NCBI GenBank assembly: GCA_910587425.1
Contig: CAJUKU010000007.1
Location: 1-64,000 of the forward strand
Source of the DNA: an uncultured Muribaculaceae bacterium
GTDB taxonomy: Bacteria; Bacteroidota; Bacteroidia; Bacteroidales; Muribaculaceae
DNA length: 64,000 bases
Direction: 5' to 3'
Program-made: the position numbers and the translations under genes
Notes under the pieces: generated by a model
Told to the model about the DNA's origin: nothing
The model's input: the letters and a program-made list of their open reading frames with translations, nothing else
Database searches by the model: none
Shown here: positions 59,412 to 64,000 of the stretch, one piece after another
Layout of the letters: every line of letters starts with the position of its first letter
How positions within the stretch are numbered: position 1 is the stretch's first letter

Positions 59412-61052
59412 CTATATGGTGAATATTGTAGCACCGCCCTCATGGCGTGGCGATTCCAGGTATATACCGAGTGCTTGTATCTGTGAAATGATTCCGTCAA
59501 TCTTGCGCTCGCTGCCGAGACCCTTGTTGGGTTTCACATTGCCGTTGTGGTCTGACTTGAGCGCGACGTTGGCGAACATCCACCGCGTGATCTCGTTGTC
59601 GTCTATCACCGCCTGCCCGGAAAGTATCAGCCTTTGAAACTCGCGGGTAGGCTGATTGAAATGTCCGATGGTCTGCGAATACTCGCACAGCGGCAGCCCC
59701 TTGTCTGTTGCTGAGATCGCCCACTGCGTTGAGTTCCATTTGTCATAACCCACACGATGAAGCGCGGAGGTCTCCGCCACCCTGAGCATATCGTTGGTTA
59801 TGTAGTCGTAATCGGTGACATTCCCTGGGGTGAGTGTCAGCAAACCCTGCTGCCGCCAGCAGCGGTACAGATCACGGTTGGGCGATTCCCGCAGGCAGGA
59901 TTCCGGCAGGTAGTAATCAGTGTGGAAATAATACATCGGATCATCATCACGCAGAAAAAGGTAAGTAACGGCGGTTATGTCGGACACCGCGGCAAGATCG
60001 ACCCCCGCCCAGCACAGACACCCCTCGAAGTCAGCCGGAGCGACACGCGCCGAGCAGGCGCGGATATAATCAGCTGGGATCCACACCTCCTCGGCGTCGC
60101 ACCATTGATTAAGGTTCTTGGTGCGCACGCCTACCTCCTCAGCCGGATTGTTGACTGCTGACCGGACTTGCTCACGCAGATACTTTGTCGTTACCGTAAC
60201 GTCAAGGTTGGGTGTACATTTACGCCAATTGCGTTCGCACTGCCAGTCGTCATCATCTTCCATCGAATATATGGCGGCAAACAGGCTGTCATCTTCCTTT
60301 AGCCCGTGCAGAACATCCATTGCTGTGCTGCGCAGCTTGTAGCATGGTCCCGTCTTGTCAAACCCCGCGGTGGTTATTGTGCACAGGTGCGGGTTCTGAC
60401 GCATGCCCATGGACGACTTTAATACATCACGGAGTCTGCCGTTTTTCGCGGCATGGAACTCATCAAGGAGCGCAAACGACGCATTGAATCCATCGAGCTT
60501 GCTGTCATCAGCGGCGAACACCCGGAGCATCGAGGCGGTTGCGCGCATGGCGATGCGGTCACGGTACACTTTCAGATCACGGCTCTGGGGATCGAGCTGA
60601 CGCGCGAACTGCTCGCAGAACTCATAGGCGATCTTCGCCTGTTCCTTGGAATTGGCGGCGAGATCCACCTCTGCGCCATCCTCACCATCGGCGATCAGGA
60701 AATAAATACATAAGGCGGCAGCGAGCGCGGTCTTGCCATTCTTACGGCTTACCTCTATGTATGACGATGTGAACCGCCGGTCGGTCGTACCACGGTGGTA
60801 AAACCCCACTATGTTTGCGACAATGAACTCCTGCCATGGCTCCAATGTGAAAGACTTGCCGGAGGCGGAGCCTTTGAAGTGACGGAGAATAGATATGAAG
60901 CTGATGCAGCGCCGCACCTTATCCGCGCGGAACTCCCACCGCCTGTCCTTGATATCGCGCAGGAAGCGGGTCGCGGCGAGGCGCATGGCGCGCCCCTCAC
61001 GGCTCCGCTTGCCTGACGCTGCGCGGGCGTATTTTACCCAGCGGTCTGTCAC
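59412..61052 (-). CDS. Terminase large subunit
   Basis: The 546-residue packaging motor has an N-terminal ATPase and a C-terminal nuclease. Walker A is SRKNGKTALAAAL (residues 102-114) and Walker B FALLDEFHAA (193-202). The nuclease domain begins at about 340 with CWAGVDLAAVSDITAVTYLF, containing the first metal-binding Asp. The pattern is that of the HK97/P27-type terminase_1 family. It overlaps the small subunit gene by ATGA. Confidence 0.95.
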   Translation of the reverse strand: MTDRWVKYARAASGKRSREGRAMRLAATRFLRDIKDRRWEFRADKVRRCISFISILRHFKGSASGKSFTLEPWQEFIVANIVGFYHRGTTDRRFTSSYIEVSRKNGKTALAAALCIYFLIADGEDGAEVDLAANSKEQAKIAYEFCEQFARQLDPQSRDLKVYRDRIAMRATASMLRVFAADDSKLDGFNASFALLDEFHAAKNGRLRDVLKSSMGMRQNPHLCTITTAGFDKTGPCYKLRSTAMDVLHGLKEDDSLFAAIYSMEDDDDWQCERNWRKCTPNLDVTVTTKYLREQVRSAVNNPAEEVGVRTKNLNQWCDAEEVWIPADYIRACSARVAPADFEGCLCWAGVDLAAVSDITAVTYLFLRDDDPMYYFHTDYYLPESCLRESPNRDLYRCWRQQGLLTLTPGNVTDYDYITNDMLRVAETSALHRVGYDKWNSTQWAISATDKGLPLCEYSQTIGHFNQPTREFQRLILSGQAVIDDNEITRWMFANVALKSDHNGNVKPNKGLGSERKIDGIISQIQALGIYLESPRHEGGATIFTI

Positions 61053-61432
61053 TTATTCTTGCTGAGCTCCATGAAGTCCTGCAATGGGGTGCTCTCTGTC
61101 GTCTTGGCGATTTCCTTTATACGCCCGCGACTTGCGAGCGTCAGACCGAACTCGCGGAATATATCCATGCAATCGCGCATGGAGTCACGCGCCACTTTTA
61201 CGGCAGGATTCGGTACTGTGCACCCGCGCGCACCCTCGGCGGAAACACCCTCGGCTGCAACTGCAGCCTCGGCATACAAATGCTTTGTATAGCTTTCCGC
61301 CATAAAATAAAGCGCTGCATAATCGAGTGGTGACAGCCGACCGTCAGCCTCAAGCGTATCTATAACAGAGGCAACGAACGCCTCGACTTGCGCCGGCATC
61401 CCGTCCGGCAGGGGTACTTCCTTGTATGTCAT
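61049..61432 (-). CDS. Terminase small subunit (P27-like)
   Basis: The 127-residue helical protein lies directly before the large subunit and overlaps it by ATGA. RLSPLDYAALYFMAESYTKH and VARDSMRDCMDIFREFGLTL followed by ASRGRIKEI fit the P27-type small subunit, which recognises the packaging site. Confidence 0.82.
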   Translation of the reverse strand: MTYKEVPLPDGMPAQVEAFVASVIDTLEADGRLSPLDYAALYFMAESYTKHLYAEAAVAAEGVSAEGARGCTVPNPAVKVARDSMRDCMDIFREFGLTLASRGRIKEIAKTTESTPLQDFMELSKNK

Positions 61433-61800
61433 AGCTTATGTTTTCTCATAGATTGCTTTCGGCGCGAAATCATCTCCGCCAATGTGGCGCAGCCCTTGAG
61501 TTCGCCGTGGTGGATCTGATTGTGGCAACGCTTGCACAGCGCGAGCAGATTGCCCGCATCGAACGCAAGATGCAACCGCTCTGCGCCCTCCGCATCCATG
61601 AACGAACGGACATGATGAACATCCACCGCAAGCTCAGTCACGCCTACGCCGTCACATACCTGGCACACCGGATGGTTCATGAGGTGCGCCATGCGCAGCT
61701 CCCTCCACATCCGGCTTTGGTAGATTGCTTGACGCTCGCGACGGTCGCCTATATTCTCGCGCCGTGGATTCTTGCGTGGTGCTTTATATATCGTAGGCAT
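61429..61800 (-). CDS. HNH endonuclease
   Basis: The 123-residue protein has a zinc-stabilised HNH fold: CQVCDGVG, VDVHHVRSF, then FDAGNLLALCKRCHNQIHHG (Cys pairs and catalytic His). HNH proteins next to terminases are commonly needed for cos cleavage in HK97-like phages, which fits the map. ATGA overlap with the small subunit gene. Confidence 0.92.
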   Translation of the reverse strand: MPTIYKAPRKNPRRENIGDRRERQAIYQSRMWRELRMAHLMNHPVCQVCDGVGVTELAVDVHHVRSFMDAEGAERLHLAFDAGNLLALCKRCHNQIHHGELKGCATLAEMISRRKQSMRKHKL

Positions 61801-62302
61801 TCTCGTAGTCTGTTTTTATCCTGATGAAACGCTCATCCCTTCTTGCGTAACGGCGCATCCTGTAGAACAGGCGTGAAGCCCATGCCGCAGGCTTCCCGCA
61901 TTCGGCAGCAAGTGCGATGCAGCTCTCACCGCCGAGATGCCGCAGGTACAGTTCGACGGCATCCGCTCCGAACCGCGCAGAAAGCAACCCGGAAACCTCC
62001 TCTATCATTCCCATCGGAACGGACGGTGAATGATCGGCAACCGGATCGGTGGAGATCTCTACCATGCGCGGGCGGCGCGCATCCTTGGCGCGATTGCGGT
62101 ACACTGCTCCTATTATATACCGCCCCGGATGCACGACATTCAACCCGGTAGACATGGCGCGGTGTACATCCATCACGGCACGATGCAACGCATCCGCCGC
62201 CGCATCCGGATCCGGATAGCAGCAGCGGCACGCGGACAGCAGGCGGTCATAATTATCCGCCGCATAGTTAAGAAAGGTGTCGGGTGAGGATATGATGATG
62301 AT
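61784..62302 (-). CDS. Sigma-70-like phage regulator, unusual start
   Basis: From about 62293 the open frame reads SSPDTFLNYAADNYDRLLSA, then DPDAAADALHRAVMDVHRAM, like region 2 of an ECF sigma. The C-terminus AVELYLRHLGGESCIALAAE with ASRLFYRMRRYARR resembles region 4. It is the first gene after the late promoter, so it may control late transcription. There is no ATG or GTG before residue ~38; only ATC/ATA codons (62302-62293) lie between the upstream stop and the conserved part. TTG at 62188 would cut region 2. The start is uncertain. Confidence 0.55.
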   Translation of the reverse strand: MIIISSPDTFLNYAADNYDRLLSACRCCYPDPDAAADALHRAVMDVHRAMSTGLNVVHPGRYIIGAVYRNRAKDARRPRMVEISTDPVADHSPSVPMGMIEEVSGLLSARFGADAVELYLRHLGGESCIALAAECGKPAAWASRLFYRMRRYARRDERFIRIKTDYENAYDI

Positions 62303-62319
62303 AAAGGTTTATGTGATAA

Positions 62320-62350
62320 CAAAATTAACCAATTATCTGTAAATTTACAA
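62320..62350 (-). promoter_or_regulatory. Putative late promoter of the prophage
   Basis: The minus strand has -33 TTG (62350-62348), a 20-base spacer and -7 TAATTTTG (62327-62320). It is just downstream of a strong terminator and at the head of the packaging and structural genes. Confidence 0.65.
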
Positions 62351-62360
62351 GCATCGGAAT

Positions 62361-62396
62361 AAAAAAAAGGTCGCCCTTTTTGCAGACGACCTTTTT
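62361..62396. terminator. Bidirectional terminator between early and late genes
   Basis: AAAGGTCG and CGACCTTT form the stem around a GC-poor loop, with a run of eight A on one side and TTTTT on the other, so it should work in both directions. It separates the early gene group from the late promoter. Confidence 0.8.
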
Positions 62397-62440
62397 AGAC
62401 TTTCGGGTGCGCACTTACGCTTTCACTTTCAGGCGTACTG

Positions 62441-62551
62441 TCAGGTTCTCTCTCTAAATGAGTAGTCACACGTCATGGTGAGCAATAGCCACCACCACGA
62501 CCAGCCAGCCCCTATGGCTTTGCTGATCAAAAATGCTGCTGTAAGTATCAT
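62441..62551 (-). CDS. 36-residue membrane peptide
   Basis: The ORF starts at 62551 with an ATGA overlap to the previous stop and encodes MILTAAFLISKAIGAGWSWW, then WLLLTMTCDYSFRERT. It has one hydrophobic helix with a WSWWW cluster, as in short transmembrane phage proteins I recall from Bacteroides. It is followed by the bidirectional terminator. The tight coupling supports it being real. Confidence 0.65.
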   Translation of the reverse strand: MILTAAFLISKAIGAGWSWWWLLLTMTCDYSFRERT

Positions 62552-62946
62552 ATCATTGCTTTCTTTGGTTTAATGGTTATCTCCACTTCGATTGGGTCTG
62601 AATCCCATGTTATGTCGGGGAAAAGCTCGGATGGAAGCCGATATATCGCTCTTTCATCGGGAGACAAATCTATCCACCAATCGCCACCGCTTCGTTCCGG
62701 TTTTATTCGGAGTAATCCGAGTAGTCCATCCTGCGTTCTCGCCACCCACCCGCTGATTGTCGCTTCGGGGTGTGGATGGTCGAGGTTGAAGTCAAGGTCT
62801 GTGTCCTTGTAGAAATTCCCCTCCTCATCAGCATAATACTGAATGAAAGGGATTGCCTCTTTTCCTGTAAATTCTTCATAAGTGTGGCAAGATACCTCTC
62901 TCACTTCAAAAGGCATACCTGTTGTTCCTGCTAATTTTGCTTTCAT
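62548..62946 (-). CDS. Phage protein of unknown function
   Basis: The 132-residue acidic protein (MKAKLAGTTGMPFEVREVSC) contains GWVARTQDGLLGLLRIKPE and DWWIDLSPDERAIYRLPSEL. The soluble mixed alpha/beta pattern has no family I recognise. ATGA overlaps on both sides place it in the early small-gene operon. Confidence 0.7.
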   Translation of the reverse strand: MKAKLAGTTGMPFEVREVSCHTYEEFTGKEAIPFIQYYADEEGNFYKDTDLDFNLDHPHPEATISGWVARTQDGLLGLLRIKPERSGGDWWIDLSPDERAIYRLPSELFPDITWDSDPIEVEITIKPKKAMI

Positions 62947-63149
62947 TTATTTGCTTGTTTTAGGTCGATTTCAATGTCTATCTCTTTCTCGAAAAGGTCG
63001 CAACTATTGTCTTTGTCAAGACTGCAATACCGTTCGCAGTATCTCTCCGCTTCATCTTTGTCGAAGAATACGCTAACATCGTCCGGCGTGAAGTACACAC
63101 CATTCCAAGAAGATTCAGCCACTATGTAGATTGTCTTTTTCATCGTCAT
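62943..63149 (-). CDS. Small phage protein of unknown function
   Basis: The 68-residue acidic protein (MTMKKTIYIVAESSWNGVYF) has DDVSVFFDKDEAERYCERYC in the middle, a pattern seen in small phage proteins with one beta hairpin and a helix. ATGA overlaps on both sides. Confidence 0.65.
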   Translation of the reverse strand: MTMKKTIYIVAESSWNGVYFTPDDVSVFFDKDEAERYCERYCSLDKDNSCDLFEKEIDIEIDLKQANK

Positions 63150-63331
63150 TCTTCTTTCTTTTGAAATATCGTACAGACACCTTCATTCCTGCGGAGGATT
63201 GTAGAGCAACGGACACACACAATTCTTTTTTCCACTCCCTTGTGTGTGAGCGTAACTACTTCGTCGTGATAGAATCCACACCATCCTCCTTTGCCGAAGT
63301 GACAGCATTTGTTGTACTTGTTCATCATCAT
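63146..63331 (-). CDS. Small cysteine-rich phage protein
   Basis: The 61-residue protein (MMMNKYNKCCHFGKGGWCGF) has a CC-x8-C and a later CVRC pair, so it may bind zinc. An ATG two codons later is equally possible as the start. ATGA overlap with the next gene. Confidence 0.6.
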   Translation of the reverse strand: MMMNKYNKCCHFGKGGWCGFYHDEVVTLTHKGVEKRIVCVRCSTILRRNEGVCTIFQKKEE

Positions 63332-63390
63332 TCTGCTTTAAGTTGAAATATTCGTTACAAACAAACCCTTTTCGGGGGTGAGTCGGTCTT

Positions 63391-63708
63391 TCATTGGTCG
63401 AGGCTGTTAAGGTTGTCGCAGAGTTCGCGGGCGCAGAGCAGGGCATACTCGCGGTCATCGCCGTAGTCGAACCCGGCTATGCGTGTGGGGCAAGCCTGAG
63501 TGATCGGCACATCGTCGGCATCAACCGAACAGTAGTCAAGATGCAGATGCACGGCATAGTGGCGTTTGCGTCTCAGCGCCTCCTGCCTCAGCGCGTCGCG
63601 GCGAGCCTCAAGGCGGTTAATGCGTGATTCAAGACGGCGGATCTTGCGGATAGCGAGCGGGGCGATCAGCACTGCGGCAGCCACCGCTCCGAAAAGAATG
63701 TTAATCAT
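63391..63708 (-). CDS. Small membrane-anchored coiled-coil protein
   Basis: The 105-residue protein has an N-terminal membrane helix (MINILFGAVAAAVLIAPLAI), a basic coiled coil (RRLESRINRLEARRDALRQE) and a soluble C-terminal part with several Cys and Asp. It lies 33 bases after dnaB in the early gene group. No family is recognised. Confidence 0.6.
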   Translation of the reverse strand: MINILFGAVAAAVLIAPLAIRKIRRLESRINRLEARRDALRQEALRRKRHYAVHLHLDYCSVDADDVPITQACPTRIAGFDYGDDREYALLCARELCDNLNSLDQ

Positions 63709-63741
63709 AATTGTTGGGGTTGTTTTAGGGTTTGTATCGTT

Positions 63742-64000
63742 TCAGAATGGCATGTCGTCCAGCGTGTCCGCCTGCCTTGCACGGTCAGCGCGCGGCAGAC
63801 GCAGCGGATCGATGTTGTAGAAATGCGTTGTCTCTGCGTTGAATCCGCAGATGAACCGGTATATGCCGGTGTTACGTCCCTTGGCTATATCGACCATCGC
63901 CGTGCCGCAGGTGTCTATGCCGGTGAACGGCTCCGGATACTTGAGCGCCGAACTGCGCGCCCATGGGCGGTATATCAGCGCGATTATGTCGGCAGCCTCG
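63742..64000 (-). CDS. Replicative helicase DnaB, C-terminal part (cut by window edge)
   Basis: The frame is open from the window edge to the TGA at 63742-63744. It reads EAADIIALIYRPWARSSALK, then FTGIDTCGTAMVDIAKGRNT and GIYRFICGFNAETTHFYNI, ending DTLDDMPF. This is the last part of a DnaB-type RecA-fold helicase (the ADII-Y-RP and DIAKGRN-G pattern) in the form found in Bacteroides phages. It marks the replication module of the prophage. Confidence 0.85.
   Translation of the reverse strand, partial: EAADIIALIYRPWARSSALKYPEPFTGIDTCGTAMVDIAKGRNTGIYRFICGFNAETTHFYNIDPLRLPRADRARQADTLDDMPF

Larger units (their letters stand above)
37343..64000. mobile_element. HK97-like siphophage prophage, left part
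   Basis: The element runs from tRNA-Gly past the right edge. It has an integrase at the tRNA-proximal end and then a leftward-transcribed block of early genes, packaging, head, tail and lysis genes in the standard order for a long-tailed phage with an HK97-fold capsid. The structural genes I can check carry intact frames, apart from the small gene at the G8 tract and the plus-strand membrane gene. So the prophage may be functional, but this is not shown. Confidence 0.9.

Noticed and set aside
61926..62231. Alternative ORF starting at the ATG near 62231, upstream of the sigma-like gene
   Set aside because: That frame is Arg/Cys-rich low-complexity text. The sigma-like pattern is in the other frame.
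37343..64000. Second copy of the tRNA-Gly 3' end marking the right attachment site
   Set aside because: I looked for the T-arm/acceptor sequence to the right and did not see it; the right end appears to be outside the window.

Overview
The window looks like a chromosome segment of a gut Bacteroidales bacterium, plausibly Muribaculaceae. The evidence is direct. Many genes are preceded by the Bacteroidota sigma-ABfr box TAnnTTTG, often only a few bases from the start codon. The tmRNA encodes the tag GENNYALAA. The core operons nusB-yajC-ybbR-coaE and sppA-lpxK-PNP-thiL have the order usual in this phylum. The family-level assignment is inference from overall feel, not from a search.

Positions 1-33600 are ordinary core genome. 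In order they hold tmRNA and tRNA-Tyr, tamB, the nusB operon (minus), the sppA operon (minus), a BASS-type transporter divergent from a DcaP-like porin and a ZIP transporter, a fabD / M16 peptidase / dusB / DUF2807 / flippase run (plus), then a minus block (pRiA4b-ORF3-like protein, 5'-nucleotidase, DUF3108 protein, thymidine kinase, a UvrA paralogue), and a plus run of rhodanese lipoprotein, HAD phosphatase and YdeI-like protein, ending in a MATE pump.

Positions 33800-37340 are a scarred accessory junction. They carry a GNAT acetyltransferase, a frameshifted and internally deleted KilA-N gene, the last ~40 codons of a LuxR-type regulator, a SugE plus Nim-like (PPOX) operon divergent from a Crp/Fnr-type regulator with a candidate operator between them, two fragments of a Mu-like phage, and three tandem plus-strand promoter/short-transcript/T-run units just before tRNA-Gly(CCC).

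From about 37340 to the right edge is a prophage, apparently inserted at tRNA-Gly, whose right end lies outside the window. The tyrosine integrase is next to the tRNA and reads rightwards, followed by a ribbon-helix-helix gene with a structured leader. Everything else reads leftwards: truncated dnaB, small early genes, a bidirectional terminator, a late promoter, a sigma-like regulator, HNH, terminase small and large, portal, protease-capsid fusion, connectors, tail terminator, major tail protein, tail chaperones with a -1 frameshift, tape measure, tail tip protein, S74 tail fibre, two paralogous adhesin-like proteins separated by a small gene broken at a G8 tract, holin, M15 endolysin and a membrane-anchored protein. 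This is the HK97-like siphophage order. Most late genes overlap by ATGA, so the late region is probably one transcript. One plus-strand gene (broken in this copy) sits inside the lysis module with its own promoter and an unusual leader, like a lysogenic-conversion gene.

The most unusual items are the three sRNA-like units beside the attachment tRNA, the leader and membrane gene inside the lysis module, the G8 tract between the adhesin paralogues, the structured leader and 23-residue peptide before the RHH gene, and the sigma-like late gene with no ordinary start codon.
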